From positions 44,415 through 108,414 of the forward strand of contig URZX01000003.1 of NCBI GenBank assembly GCA_900552455.1: a stretch of DNA of 64,000 nucleotides, given 5' to 3'. Made by a program: the position numbers and the translations under genes. Every line of letters starts with the position of its first letter. Positions within the stretch are counted from its first letter, which is position 1. Of this stretch, positions 8,149 to 16,719 are shown one piece after another. The DNA is from an uncultured Peptococcaceae bacterium. Its GTDB lineage: Bacteria > Bacillota > Peptococcia > Peptococcales > Peptococcaceae. Below the pieces are notes generated by a model. The model searched no databases. It worked only from the letters and a program-made list of their open reading frames with translations, and had not been told where the DNA came from.

Positions 8149-10083
8149 ATGCCTACATTAACAGAAAAGATCCTCGCTGCGCATCTCACCGATGGTGAAA
8201 TGAAGCCAGGCAACGAGATCGGTCTGCGCATTGACCAGACCCTCACCCAGGATTCCACCGGTACGATGGCGTATCTCGAGCTGGAAGCCATGGGCATCGA
8301 CCGTGTAAAAACCGAACGCTCCGTGGCCTACATCGACCACAACATGCTGCAGAGCGGCCCGGAAAATTTTGACGACCATCTCTTCATCCAGAGCGCTGCC
8401 GAAAACTTCGGCATCACCTACAGCCGTCCAGGCAACGGCATCTGCCACCAGGTGCATCTGGAAAACTTCGGCATCCCAGGTAAAACCCTCATCGGTTCCG
8501 ACAGCCACACGCCAACTGGCGGCGGCCTCGGCATGATCGCCATCGGCGCCGGCGGCGTTGACGTAGCCGCAGCCATGGCTGGCCGCAGCTACTACATCAC
8601 CTGCCCGGAAGTCATCGAAGTGCGTCTGACTGGCAAGCTCCGCACCGGCGTTTCTGCGAAGGACATCATTCTCTATGTGCTGCAGCAGGAAACCGTCAAG
8701 GGCGGCGTCAACAAGGTCTACGAATACACCGGCGACGGCGTGAAAACCCTGAGCGTTCCAGAACGCGCCACGATCACGAACATGGGCGCAGAGCTCGGCG
8801 CTACCTGCTCGATCTTCCCTAGCGACGAAAACACCAAGGTCTACATGGACAGCATGGGCCGCGGCGATCAGTGGATCCCTCTGGCTGCTGACGACGACGC
8901 CCAGTACCTGAAAACGATCCACGTTGATCTCAGCGCTCTCGAACCAATGACCGCCTGCCCACACAGCCCGGACAAGGTTGTCACCGTGGAAAGCCTCTCC
9001 GGCATGAAGATCAACCAGGTCGCCATCGGCAGCTGCACGAACTCGTCCTATCTGGATTTGGCACGCTGCGCCGCCATCCTCAAGGGCCAGAAGGTTGCTG
9101 AAAATGTCAGCCTCGTCATCTCCCCAGGCTCCCGCACGATCCTCAAGCAGATGGCCAGCGATGGCATTCTCTCCATCTTCCTCGAAGCCGGCGCGCGCAT
9201 CCTCGAATGCGGCTGCGGTCCTTGCATCGGCATGGGCCAGGCGCCAAACACCGACGGCGTCAGCCTGCGCACCTTCAACCGCAACTTCTTCGGCCGCAGC
9301 GGCACCAAGAGCGCCCAGGTTTATCTCGTCAGCCCTGAAACCGCAGCGATCTCTGCCATCACCGGCGTGCTCACGAGCCCAGCCGGCGACGAACGTCTCG
9401 CTGGCGTGACGGTGCCAGAACGCTACGACCGCGACGACCATCTCTTCATCTTCCCTAGCGACGAAAAGATCGGCCACACGCCGCTCGTCAAAGGGCCAAA
9501 CATCAAGGGCGTGCCACTGGGCGAACCAGTCGCTGAAACCCTCAGCGGCAAAGTCGCTGCTTATCTGGAAGACAACATCACCACCGACCACATCATGCCT
9601 TCCAACGCATCGCTCCTGCCATTCCGCTCCAACATTCCGCATCTGGCCAACTTCTGCCTGACGCCATCCGACGCCGACTTCCCAAGCCGCTGCCAGGAAA
9701 TGCAGGGCACAGAATACGCGCCGATCATCGTCGCCGGCGACAACTACGGCCAGGGTTCCAGCCGCGAACACGCAGCCCTCGCGCCACTCTATCTCGGCGT
9801 CAAGGCCGTCATCGCCAAGAGCTTCGCACGTATCCACAAGGCCAACCTGATCAACAACGCGATCATCCCAATGACCTTTGCAAATCCTGCCGACTACGAC
9901 GATTTCAACCTCGGCGACGTGCTCAGCTTCAGCGACCTGCCAGCGCAGATCAAAGCGCGCAAGGTGACCGTGAAAAACGAAACCACTGGCAAAACCTACG
10001 AACTCAACCTTGAGCTCGGCGAACGCCAGGAACGCCTGCTGCTCGAAGGCGGCCTTCTGACCTCCATCAAACACGGAAAATAA
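8149..10083 (+). CDS. Aconitate hydratase, short (about 640-residue) bacterial type
   Basis: A 644-residue aconitase of the short family in which the LeuC-like catalytic part is directly joined to the LeuD-like swivel domain. It interconverts citrate and isocitrate with a [4Fe-4S] cluster. Cluster cysteines are visible in [10 protein letters not shown] (about residue 296) and [11 protein letters not shown] (about 354 and 357). [13 protein letters not shown] in the N-terminal part and [12 protein letters not shown] in the swivel domain are active-site signatures. It is monocistronic, with its own promoter. Together with the isocitrate dehydrogenase at 32781 it would form the oxidative branch leading to 2-oxoglutarate; no citrate synthase is in the window. 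Confidence 0.95.
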   Translation: MPTLTEKILAAHLTDGEMKPGNEIGLRIDQTLTQDSTGTMAYLELEAMGIDRVKTERSVAYIDHNMLQSGPENFDDHLFIQSAAENFGITYSRPGNGICHQVHLENFGIPGKTLIGSDSHTPTGGGLGMIAIGAGGVDVAAAMAGRSYYITCPEVIEVRLTGKLRTGVSAKDIILYVLQQETVKGGVNKVYEYTGDGVKTLSVPERATITNMGAELGATCSIFPSDENTKVYMDSMGRGDQWIPLAADDDAQYLKTIHVDLSALEPMTACPHSPDKVVTVESLSGMKINQVAIGSCTNSSYLDLARCAAILKGQKVAENVSLVISPGSRTILKQMASDGILSIFLEAGARILECGCGPCIGMGQAPNTDGVSLRTFNRNFFGRSGTKSAQVYLVSPETAAISAITGVLTSPAGDERLAGVTVPERYDRDDHLFIFPSDEKIGHTPLVKGPNIKGVPLGEPVAETLSGKVAAYLEDNITTDHIMPSNASLLPFRSNIPHLANFCLTPSDADFPSRCQEMQGTEYAPIIVAGDNYGQGSSREHAALAPLYLGVKAVIAKSFARIHKANLINNAIIPMTFANPADYDDFNLGDVLSFSDLPAQIKARKVTVKNETTGKTYELNLELGERQERLLLEGGLLTSIKHGK

Positions 10084-10086
10084 TAG

Positions 10087-10255
10087 TTGGGAGTGAGCCG
10101 CTGCGCGGGAAAACTCGCTGCGCTCGTTTTCAGTGAGGAGTTTTGAATACTGCTGTGCGGAGGGCGCATCTCTATGCGAATCTCTGTTAAATGTGAATCA
10201 ACGTTACATACAGCAGACAAGCCAACTCCTAACTCCAAATTCCTAATTCCTAACT
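10087..10255. repeat. Intergenic repeat elements after the aconitase gene
   Basis: The block GGAGTGAGCC ... AGTGAGGAG (about 10088-10140) has G+C-rich hairpin cores (GCTGCGC, CTCGCTGCGCTCG) between the short repeats, and a second block of CTCCTAACTCC-like units lies at 10224-10255. The first block is matched in layout at 13745-13800 and the second at 47801-47832. No gene is seen between 10084 and 10371. Confidence 0.5.
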
Positions 10256-10263
10256 AAAAACTC

Positions 10264-10302
10264 AGCCATCCACGAAAATTTTTCGTGGGTGGCTATCTTT
10301 TT
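10264..10302 (+). terminator. Rho-independent terminator
   Basis: AGCCATCCACGAA pairs with TTCGTGGGTGGCT around a short A/T loop and is followed by ATCTTTTTG. It lies about 180 bases beyond the aconitase stop, after the repeat block, and upstream of the sigma-factor gene. Confidence 0.7.
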
Positions 10303-10371
10303 GTCCAGGTGGATTGTTATTATAGATAGCGTTGACGCAAAATTGTTTTTTATTCCAGAAGGAGGGACGCA

Positions 10372-10905
10372 GTGGACACCGACCTCATTCTCATTCGACA
10401 AATGAAGCGCGGCGACGACGCCGCTTTTGATGCGTTCGTGCGCAAATATTATGCAGACATTCTGCGCTACTGCGCCTTCCACAGCAAAGACCGCGAGGAA
10501 GCGGAGGATCTGACACAGGAAACCTTCGTGCGCTTCTTTGCGAAGCTTTCGGAATATCGCCACGTCGGAAAAGCGAAGAATTATCTTTACACGATCGCCG
10601 CCAATCTCTGCAAAAATGCGTTCGCCAAGCGCGTGCCGCTGACTGCGGAGGAAGAAACGCTGGAAGCGCTCGGCGAGCGCGCAGCAGACGCGGAAAATGC
10701 CGCGACGACCCATCTGCTTTTGGAATGGGCGCTGGGAGAACTGCCGCCGGAGCAGCGCGAGGTCGTCATCCTGCATTACTACCAGGATCTGAAGCAGCGG
10801 GAGATCGCCGAGATCCTCGAGATCGGCCTGCCGCTGGTGAAATATCGGCTGCGCCAGGCAAAGCTGCGGCTCAGCGAGCTCATTGGGAAGGAGGAAACGC
10901 CATGA
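10372..10905 (+). CDS. RNA polymerase sigma factor, ECF (sigma-70 region 2/4) family
   Basis: A 177-residue ECF sigma factor. Region 2 spans about residues 20-85 (AFVRKYYADILRYC ... EEAEDLTQETFVRFF), and region 4 about 115-170 (LPPEQREVVILHYYQDLKQ followed by a helix-turn-helix). The start is GTG at 10372 after GGAGGGACGCA. Its stop overlaps the next ATG (ATGA), so the downstream membrane protein is translationally coupled. The operon continues with an ABC exporter, a layout seen with SigY-like and other ECF factors that control their own transport genes. Confidence 0.92.
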   Translation: MDTDLILIRQMKRGDDAAFDAFVRKYYADILRYCAFHSKDREEAEDLTQETFVRFFAKLSEYRHVGKAKNYLYTIAANLCKNAFAKRVPLTAEEETLEALGERAADAENAATTHLLLEWALGELPPEQREVVILHYYQDLKQREIAEILEIGLPLVKYRLRQAKLRLSELIGKEETP

Positions 10906-11660
10906 CATTGGACGAATTGCTACAAAACGACAGCGCCACCATCGCGCCACGCGAGGAACACATCTGCGCAACGGTGGCCGCTGCCCGCGCCAGCTTCCTG
11001 CGTGCAGAAAGCGAAATGCCGCTCTCGCGCACAGCTTTTCTCGGCGCACAGCTGGCCCTCATCCAAAAACGCTGGTGGCTGGCGCAGGCGTTGCTGCTCG
11101 TGCTGGTGGCGCTGGCGCTGCCGGGATTGGCCGAGATCGAACTCATGGCGCGCGGGCTCGGCGTTACAGCGGCGCTCTTCGTCATTCTCGTGATCCCGGA
11201 ATTTGCCAGAAACAGCAGCGCAAACGCCATGGAGATCGAGGGCACAACCCACTACACCCTGCGCCACATCTACGCAGCGCGGCTGGTGCTCTTCGGCGGC
11301 GTCGATCTCGTCATCCTCACAGGCTTCTGCGGCGCGCTGACGCTGGCGCTGCAGCTTTCTCTTGCAGCGCTGGTGACACAGTTCCTGCTGCCGCTGGTGA
11401 CGACGGCCTGTCTCTGCTTCGCGGTGCTTTCCAGCCCGCGCGCTGCCCAGGGAACAGTGGCGGTCTGCGCCTGTCTCTTCTGGAGCGGCGTGTGGTGGCT
11501 CATCGTCGCAAGCGACGGTCTCTACAGCCAGATCGCGCTGCCGCTCTGGCTCGTGCTCTTTGCGCTGAGCCTGCTCGCGCTGGCGATCTTCGCGCGCCGT
11601 TATCTCAAACATGCTACTGAACAATGGGAGGGACAACCACATGGAACTCTGTATGACTGA
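10902..11660 (+). CDS. Membrane protein of unknown function, sigma-factor partner candidate
   Basis: A 252-residue protein with a soluble N-terminal region of about 55 residues followed by roughly six membrane segments (about 57-78, 84-100, 127-150, 155-180, 187-206, 213-233). It starts in the ATGA overlap with the ECF sigma gene and overlaps the next ATPase gene by 20 bases. No zinc-anti-sigma HxxxCxxC motif is visible. Its position is that of an anti-sigma factor or of a membrane component of the ABC system; I cannot choose between them. Confidence 0.7.
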   Translation: MTLDELLQNDSATIAPREEHICATVAAARASFLRAESEMPLSRTAFLGAQLALIQKRWWLAQALLLVLVALALPGLAEIELMARGLGVTAALFVILVIPEFARNSSANAMEIEGTTHYTLRHIYAARLVLFGGVDLVILTGFCGALTLALQLSLAALVTQFLLPLVTTACLCFAVLSSPRAAQGTVAVCACLFWSGVWWLIVASDGLYSQIALPLWLVLFALSLLALAIFARRYLKHATEQWEGQPHGTLYD

Positions 11661-12528
11661 TCTCACAAAACGCTTCGGCCACTTCACTGCCGTCGACAGT
11701 GTGACGCTTGCGATGACCCACGGCGTCTATGGTCTCTTGGGCGTCAACGGTGCTGGCAAGACGACGCTGATGCGCATGCTCTGCACGCTGCTGGCGCCGA
11801 GCGCTGGCACGATCACCTACGACGGCCGGGATATTTTCGCCATGGACGCCGACTACCGCGATCTGCTCGGCTATCTGCCGCAGGAATTTGGCTTCTACCC
11901 GGATTTTTCCGTGCGCGACTATCTGCGCTACATCGCCACCCTCAAAGGCGTGCGTCCGGTGGTGGCGCGCGACCGCGTGGAACGGCTGATCCGCCAGGTC
12001 GGCCTGGAAAAAGTTGCGACGCGCAAGATGAAACGGCTTTCCGGCGGCATGAAACGCCGCGCCGGCATCGCTCAGGCGATGCTCAACGATCCGCGCATCC
12101 TCATCCTCGACGAGCCGACAGCGGGGCTAGATCCGAACGAGCGCATCCGCTTCCGCAATCTCATCAGCGAGCTCGCCGAAGATCGGCTCGTCCTGCTCTC
12201 GACCCACATCGTCAGCGACGTGGAGTACATCGCCGACGAGATCTGGCTCATGAAAGAGGGGCGCATCGCAGAACAGGGCACCGCCGACAGCCTCATCCGC
12301 GCCATGCACGACGATGTCTGGCGCGTGACGGTGCCGCGGGCGCAGGTTTCTGGCTACATGGCGCGCTTCAAAGTCGCAAACGTCAAAACCAGCACCGATG
12401 GCGCGGAGCTGCGCATCGTGTCATCGGTGCGTCCAACGCCGGACGCTGTACAGGAGGCACCAACTCTTGAAGATGTGTTCCTCTATCATTTCGGCGAAGC
12501 AGGAGGTGAGCAGTATGCTCTTCTATGA
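11641..12528 (+). CDS. ABC transporter ATP-binding protein, CcmA/NatA type
   Basis: A 295-residue ABC-2 type ATPase. Walker A GVNGAGKTT, Q-loop LPQEFGFYPD, signature LSGGMKRRAGIAQAM, Walker B ILILDEPTAGLDPNER and switch histidine (LLSTHIVSDVE) are present; the C-terminal 70 residues form the accessory domain of this family. The start at 11641 follows GGGAGGGACAACC inside the end of the preceding gene. It pairs with the permease at 12515, whose ATG overlaps its end, forming an efflux or signal-export system under the linked ECF sigma factor. Confidence 0.9.
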   Translation: MELCMTDLTKRFGHFTAVDSVTLAMTHGVYGLLGVNGAGKTTLMRMLCTLLAPSAGTITYDGRDIFAMDADYRDLLGYLPQEFGFYPDFSVRDYLRYIATLKGVRPVVARDRVERLIRQVGLEKVATRKMKRLSGGMKRRAGIAQAMLNDPRILILDEPTAGLDPNERIRFRNLISELAEDRLVLLSTHIVSDVEYIADEIWLMKEGRIAEQGTADSLIRAMHDDVWRVTVPRAQVSGYMARFKVANVKTSTDGAELRIVSSVRPTPDAVQEAPTLEDVFLYHFGEAGGEQYALL

Positions 12529-13738
12529 ACTGAAGAAAATTTTCGGCCGCACCGGTGGTAAGATCGCTCTCATCGTGCTAGCCATTGGCCTGGCAGTCAT
12601 CTGCTACAGCGCCACGCTGCAAGTGAGCTACACCGACGAAAATGGCGACTCTCATACCGGTCCGACCGCTGCGCGCGACCTGCGCGACGCGAAAAACGAA
12701 TGGGCCGGACCGATCGACCAGGCGATGATCACGCGCGCCATCGACGTCAATCAACAGATCATCTCCTCGGAGGATTACAATTCCACCGACATTCAGCGCC
12801 AGAACATGGCCTACCATGGCACCCAGGGTTACGCCACCATTCGCAGCCTCATTGCGCAAACCTATGGCGGCTTCAATGAGTACGATTATTATCGCCTCGA
12901 CACCCTGACGCCCGACGAAGCCGGCCAGCTTTACGACCTGCGTGTGCAGAATCTCAAAGAATGGCTGGCACGTCCGGATATCAGCTTCTCGTCTGCTGAG
13001 GAAGACTATCTCGTGGAACACTACGAAGCCATGGAGACCCCCCTCTATTACGAATACAACGATGGCTGGGAAACCCTGCTCTATTACATGCCGACGTTGG
13101 TGATGTTCCTCGTTTACGTCATCATTTTTCTCACGAGCGGCATCTTCCCGTGTGAAGGGCACTGGAAATCCGACGCCATCTTCTTCTCTACCTGGCGTGG
13201 ACGCCACAAAGCCGTGCGCACAAAAATTGCTGCCGCCCTCGTCACCACGACCGTGCTTTACTGGCTCGTCATCGCCATCTACACCCTCGTCGTGCTGGCG
13301 CTCCTCGGCGCAGACGGTGCTGACGGCGCCTTTCAGCTGCTCAAGTGGACAGCATTCTACAATCTCACGATCGTCCAGGCCTACGCACTCTCCGTGCTCG
13401 GCGGCTACATCGGCGTGATTTTTCTCGCGCTGCTGGCGATGCTTATGAGCGTCCTCACGCGCTCGCAGGTCGTCGGTGTGATCGTGCCCTTTGTTGTCGT
13501 GCTCGCTGCGAATTTTGCCAACAGCATCCTCTCAAACTGGGAAGTGCTGCCAAGCATTCTCGGCCTGCTGCCGGACCAGCTTCTGCAGCTTAGCGTGGTA
13601 CTCGACGATTTCAACCTCTACACGGTCTTTGGCCACGTCACCGGCTCTGTGCCGCTGCTCTTCCTCCTCTACAGCGCGCTCTCCCTGGCGCTGATCCCGC
13701 TGGTCTACCGCGTCTACCGCAAAAGCCAGGTACGGTGA
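12515..13738 (+). CDS. ABC-2 type transporter permease
   Basis: A 407-residue membrane protein, partner of the ATPase at 11641 (14-base overlap). It has one N-terminal membrane segment (about 15-33), a roughly 150-residue outside loop, then a block of about five segments (about 190-400). This 1+5 arrangement with a long first loop is usual for ABC-2 permeases of the YhaP/NatB kind. The start is set by AGGAGGTGAGCAGT just in front. The substrate is unknown. Confidence 0.85.
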   Translation: MLFYELKKIFGRTGGKIALIVLAIGLAVICYSATLQVSYTDENGDSHTGPTAARDLRDAKNEWAGPIDQAMITRAIDVNQQIISSEDYNSTDIQRQNMAYHGTQGYATIRSLIAQTYGGFNEYDYYRLDTLTPDEAGQLYDLRVQNLKEWLARPDISFSSAEEDYLVEHYEAMETPLYYEYNDGWETLLYYMPTLVMFLVYVIIFLTSGIFPCEGHWKSDAIFFSTWRGRHKAVRTKIAAALVTTTVLYWLVIAIYTLVVLALLGADGADGAFQLLKWTAFYNLTIVQAYALSVLGGYIGVIFLALLAMLMSVLTRSQVVGVIVPFVVVLAANFANSILSNWEVLPSILGLLPDQLLQLSVVLDDFNLYTVFGHVTGSVPLLFLLYSALSLALIPLVYRVYRKSQVR

Positions 13739-13744
13739 GAAGAG

Positions 13745-13810
13745 TGAGGAGTGAGCCCTTCGGGCCGAACGCGCTTCGCTTGTTCGGAGTGAGGAGTGAG
13801 AAGTTATTTT
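13745..13810. repeat. Intergenic hairpin repeat
   Basis: GGAGTGAGCC, a small stem (CCCTTCGGG), a second stem (GAACGCGCTTCGCTTGTTC), then AGTGAGGAGTGAG. The layout matches the repeat after the aconitase gene, with the stem sequences changed. It lies just beyond the ABC permease stop. Confidence 0.5.
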
Positions 13811-13889
13811 TTGTAAAATGTGAAGGCGCGTTGCGCTCGCGCAGAAAGATCTCTGGCGCAAAAAATCCGCTACAAATCTTCTGCCGACA

Positions 13890-13918
13890 TTGACAGAAAT
13901 TTTGGCGGATGGTAAACT
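13890..13918 (+). promoter_or_regulatory. Promoter of a short antisense RNA
   Basis: TTGACA (13890-13895), 17-base spacer, TAAACT (13913-13918). It would start an RNA near 13925 that ends at the hairpin 13989-14028. Confidence 0.75.
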
Positions 13919-13923
13919 ATAAA

Positions 13924-14030
13924 CAGAAAGGGCACTGCCGATAAGCGGTTTGCTCAGATTCGATCAGAAACAACTATGACGAATGTCACAGAAGCCGTCA
14001 CTTTGCCGAGTGGCGGTTTCTGCGTTTAAC
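13924..14030 (+). ncRNA. Candidate antisense RNA antitoxin, about 105 nt
   Basis: Starts behind a near-consensus promoter and ends in a hairpin CAGAAGCCGTCAC / GTGGCGGTTTCTG (13989-14022, two G-U pairs) followed by CGTTT. It is antisense to the 3' part of the 25-codon peptide gene on the other strand. Its 5' part (AAAGGGCACTGCC ... AGCGGTTTGC) resembles the 5' part of the RNA at 42715-42799, which is likewise antisense to a short peptide gene. Confidence 0.55.
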
Positions 14031-14075
14031 GATGATGGTGACTGTGTAAGCCCCTATATGCAACGTAATGCGCAT
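13998..14075 (-). CDS. Candidate type I toxin, 25-residue peptide
   Basis: A 25-codon frame starting MRITLHIGAYTVTI, ending in a basic tail (VKRRNRHSAK). A strong ribosome site (AAAGGGGGTGAAGCGT) precedes the ATG. The mRNA has its own consensus promoter at 14158-14186 and a 5' hairpin (GTCCCGTAAGGGAC), and its 3' half overlaps the oppositely transcribed small RNA. This is the arrangement of type I toxin-antitoxin pairs such as txpA/ratA, but the peptide is shorter and I do not recognise its family; toxicity is inferred from layout only. Confidence 0.5.
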   Translation of the reverse strand: MRITLHIGAYTVTIIVKRRNRHSAK

Positions 14076-14157
14076 ACGCTTCACCCCCTTTCGGAAGTGT
14101 AGCAAACCGCCTACCGTTATAAAATGGCAATGCCCCTGTCCCTTACGGGACAACTTT

Positions 14158-14186
14158 ATTGTATCCGAGCGCCGGACGCTTGTCAA
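14158..14186 (-). promoter_or_regulatory. Promoter of the 25-residue peptide gene
   Basis: Minus-strand TTGACA (14181-14186), 17-base spacer, TACAAT (14158-14163). It gives an mRNA with a leader of about 75 bases. Confidence 0.75.
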
Positions 14187-14211
14187 TGATTCTCGCGCGA
14201 ACAGCTTTCAA

Positions 14212-14252
14212 TCACAGCCGCACGTACTCACGCGTGCGGCTGTGTTCATTTT
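14212..14252 (+). terminator. Terminator-like hairpin
   Basis: CACAGCCGCACG pairs with CGTGCGGCTGTG across a small loop and is followed by TTCATTTT. It isolates the chromate-transporter genes from upstream transcription. Confidence 0.55.
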
Positions 14253-14330
14253 ACGACGATAAAAAATCCTTTGGTGTACAATATACGCGAAAAGGTCTAT
14301 ACTAAATAGACTGCACAAAGGAGGAGTTCT

Positions 14331-14894
14331 ATGGAAGAAAAAGTTTCGCTGTTCAAGCTGTTCTGCGCCACGTTCACGCTGAGCGCGTTCACTTTTGGCG
14401 GCGGTTACGTCATCATCACGCTGATGAAGGACCGCTTCGTCGATAAATATCACTGGCTCGAAGAAAACGAAATGCTCGACATGGTCTCGATCGCTCAGTC
14501 GGCGCCGGGGCCGATCGCTGTCAACGGCTCGGTCATCACTGGCTACAAGCTGCGCGGTATTCCCGGCGTCTTGGCGGCTGTGCTCGGCACGGCGCTGCCG
14601 CCGTTTCTGATCATCACGATCATTTCCTTTTTCTACGACGCCTTCGCCGATAATTTCGTTGTCGCCCAGCTGCTCGAAGGGATGCAGGCTGGTGTCGGCG
14701 CAGTCATCGCGTCCGTCGTCTACGACATGGCCGCCGGCGTTGTCAAAGGGCATTCGCCCTTCGCCGATCTGATCATGGTCGTCTCCTTCATCGTCACCTG
14801 CTTCTTCGGCGTCAGCGTCATCGACGTCGTCCTCGTCTGCATCGTGCTCGGCATCATCCGCACGCTGCTCCTGCGAAAGGAGGCGGAGCGATGA
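14331..14894 (+). CDS. Chromate transporter half-protein (CHR domain)
   Basis: A 187-residue single-CHR-domain membrane protein of the ChrA family. TFGGGYVIITLMKD near the N-terminus and SIAQSAPGPIAVNGS are the family signatures, with about five to six membrane segments. Short ChrA proteins work as pairs of divergent halves, and the second half starts in the ATGA overlap at its stop. In Bacillota such pairs are common and chromate export is not proven for most of them. GGAGTTCT precedes the ATG. Confidence 0.9.
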   Translation: MEEKVSLFKLFCATFTLSAFTFGGGYVIITLMKDRFVDKYHWLEENEMLDMVSIAQSAPGPIAVNGSVITGYKLRGIPGVLAAVLGTALPPFLIITIISFFYDAFADNFVVAQLLEGMQAGVGAVIASVVYDMAAGVVKGHSPFADLIMVVSFIVTCFFGVSVIDVVLVCIVLGIIRTLLLRKEAER

Positions 14895-15466
14895 TCTATC
14901 TCCAGCTTTTCGTGAGCTTTTTCAAGGTCGGGCTCTTCGCGTTCGGCGGCGGCTATGCAGCGCTGCCGCTGATCCAGGAGCAGGTCATCAGCGAAAACGC
15001 CTGGCTCTCGATGAACGAGTTCACCCATCTGGTCACGATCTCCCAGATGACGCCGGGGCCGATCGCCCTCAACGCCGCCACCTTTGTCGGCACGAAAGTC
15101 GCAGGCATTCCCGGCTCCATCGTCGCGACTGCTGGTTGTGTGGCACCAAGCTGCATCATCGTGACGATCCTCGCCATTCTCTATCTCAAATACAAAAACG
15201 CCAGCGGCCTCAAGAGCATTCTCGCCACGCTGCGCCCGGCCACCGTCGCCCTCATCGGCTCCGCCGGCGTGTCAATCCTCGTCACCGCTTTCTGGGGCAG
15301 CGACGCCGTCATCGGCGCCATCGATTTTGCCAGCACGAACGGACTCATGATCGCGCTCTTTGTGCTCTCCGTCGTGCTCCTGCGCAAGACTAAGATCGGC
15401 GCTGTGCCGGTGATGGTCCTCGCCGGCGTGCTCAAGCTCTGTCTGGCGCTCATTGGCATTGGCTGA
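14891..15466 (+). CDS. Chromate transporter half-protein (CHR domain)
   Basis: The second half (191 residues) of the split ChrA pair, with FAFGGGYAALPLIQ and ISQMTPGPIALNAATFVG as CHR signatures. Its ATG overlaps the stop of the first half by four bases, so equal expression is likely. A terminator follows at 15473. Confidence 0.9.
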   Translation: MIYLQLFVSFFKVGLFAFGGGYAALPLIQEQVISENAWLSMNEFTHLVTISQMTPGPIALNAATFVGTKVAGIPGSIVATAGCVAPSCIIVTILAILYLKYKNASGLKSILATLRPATVALIGSAGVSILVTAFWGSDAVIGAIDFASTNGLMIALFVLSVVLLRKTKIGAVPVMVLAGVLKLCLALIGIG

Positions 15467-15472
15467 CCACTC

Positions 15473-15500
15473 AGACGTCCCTCGCGGGGCGTCTTTTTTT
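15473..15500 (+). terminator. Terminator of the chromate transporter operon
   Basis: AGACGTCCC / GGGGCGTCT stem with a tight loop, followed by TTTTTTT. Confidence 0.85.
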
Positions 15501-15616
15501 GAGCGCTGGTTAAAATTTTTAACCGCGATCCTGACAACGGCTCAATGGTTTTTCCGGCGGCGCTCCTGTATAATGAGCACAACAGGATCCTGAAAAATTC
15601 ACAGGAGGTCATCATC

Positions 15617-16675
15617 ATGAACATTGGTGAACAGATCCGCACTTACCGCAAAGCCCACAATCTCACGCAGGAGCAGGTCGCTGACGCACTGGGCGTGACA
15701 GCGCCGGCTGTCAATAAATGGGAGCGCGCTGGCTCATTTCCAGACATCACACTCCTGCCGGCGCTGGCGCGGCTGTTGGAGATCGACATGAACACGCTCT
15801 TTTCCTTCCACGAAGAGCTCACGGAGATCGAGATCGCAAACTTTGTCAACGCCCTTTACGAGCGCGCCCTGACTGGCGAGATCGCCGAAGCGTTCGCAGA
15901 TGCGCAGGAAAAGATCCGCGATTATCCACACTGCACGCCGCTGCTCTACACCTGCGCGACGCTGCTCTCGGCCAGTCTCACGCTCTCTGCCATTCCGCCG
16001 GAAGGGCGCGAGAAATACAACGCGCGCATCCGCGACTGGTTCACCCGCGCCAGCGAAAGCGACGACGCGAATTACCGCACAGCGGCCTGCTACCAGCTGG
16101 CGGTGCTGGAGATCACCGAGGGCAACTACGACCGCGCCGAGGAACTCGTCACCCGACTGCCAGACGCGACTTTCGACAAGGACATGCTCCAGATACGGCT
16201 GCTCGCCCACCGCGGCGATCACGATGGCGCAGCGCTGCAAACAGAAGCGCAGGTGCTCGCAAAGATCGTGATGCTCCACGGCCATCTGCAGCAGCTCATC
16301 GAATTTGAGACGAAAACCGGCCACGCCGACAAAGCCCAGGCCATCGCCGACGTTTCCAGCCAGCTTTACGCCCTCTTCGCGCTCTGGCCGGTCGATCAAA
16401 TCTCGCCGCAGCTCGTCGCCGCCCTCCACCGCGAAGACGCGCCAGCGGCGCTCAGCCACATCCGCAGCATTTTTGAAGCGCTGCGCACACCGTGGCAGAG
16501 CGACGATTCGCCGCTCTTCTACCGTCTCGCCGAAGCCGACAAGCTGCCGCAAACCGAGCCGGCGTTCATCGACGTTTTCCTGCGCGAGCTGGAAACCCAA
16601 CCGGAATATGATTTTCTTCGCAACGAACCGGAGTTTCAGCAGTTGCTCGCCGACGCCAGAAAAATGGCCAGATAA
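15617..16675 (+). CDS. XRE-family transcriptional regulator with helical C-terminal domain
   Basis: A 352-residue protein. Residues 1-62 are a Cro/CI helix-turn-helix (NLTQEQVADALGVTAPAVNK). The remaining 290 residues are Ala-rich helical and TPR-like, probably the sensing or oligomerisation part. The start at 15617 is set by AGGAGGTCATCATC. It stands alone between two terminators. Its signal and targets are unknown. Confidence 0.85.
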   Translation: MNIGEQIRTYRKAHNLTQEQVADALGVTAPAVNKWERAGSFPDITLLPALARLLEIDMNTLFSFHEELTEIEIANFVNALYERALTGEIAEAFADAQEKIRDYPHCTPLLYTCATLLSASLTLSAIPPEGREKYNARIRDWFTRASESDDANYRTAACYQLAVLEITEGNYDRAEELVTRLPDATFDKDMLQIRLLAHRGDHDGAALQTEAQVLAKIVMLHGHLQQLIEFETKTGHADKAQAIADVSSQLYALFALWPVDQISPQLVAALHREDAPAALSHIRSIFEALRTPWQSDDSPLFYRLAEADKLPQTEPAFIDVFLRELETQPEYDFLRNEPEFQQLLADARKMAR

Positions 16676-16681
16676 ATGCAA

Positions 16682-16717
16682 ACCGCTCCGCGATTTTTCC
16701 ACGGAGCGGTATTTTTT
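16682..16717. terminator. Bidirectional terminator between convergent genes
   Basis: ACCGCTCCG / CGGAGCGGT stem with ATTTTTT on the plus side; it separates the XRE gene from the convergent hydrolase gene. Confidence 0.75.
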
Positions 16718-16719
16718 GC

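Noticed and set aside
8158..10074. 638-codon open frame antisense to the aconitase gene
   Set aside because: It mirrors the strong third-position G/C bias of the real gene, has no family motif and no ribosome site. Similar long antisense frames lie opposite icd (32775-34055), serS (24844-26145) and the zinc-ribbon gene (35808-37031) and are rejected for the same reason.
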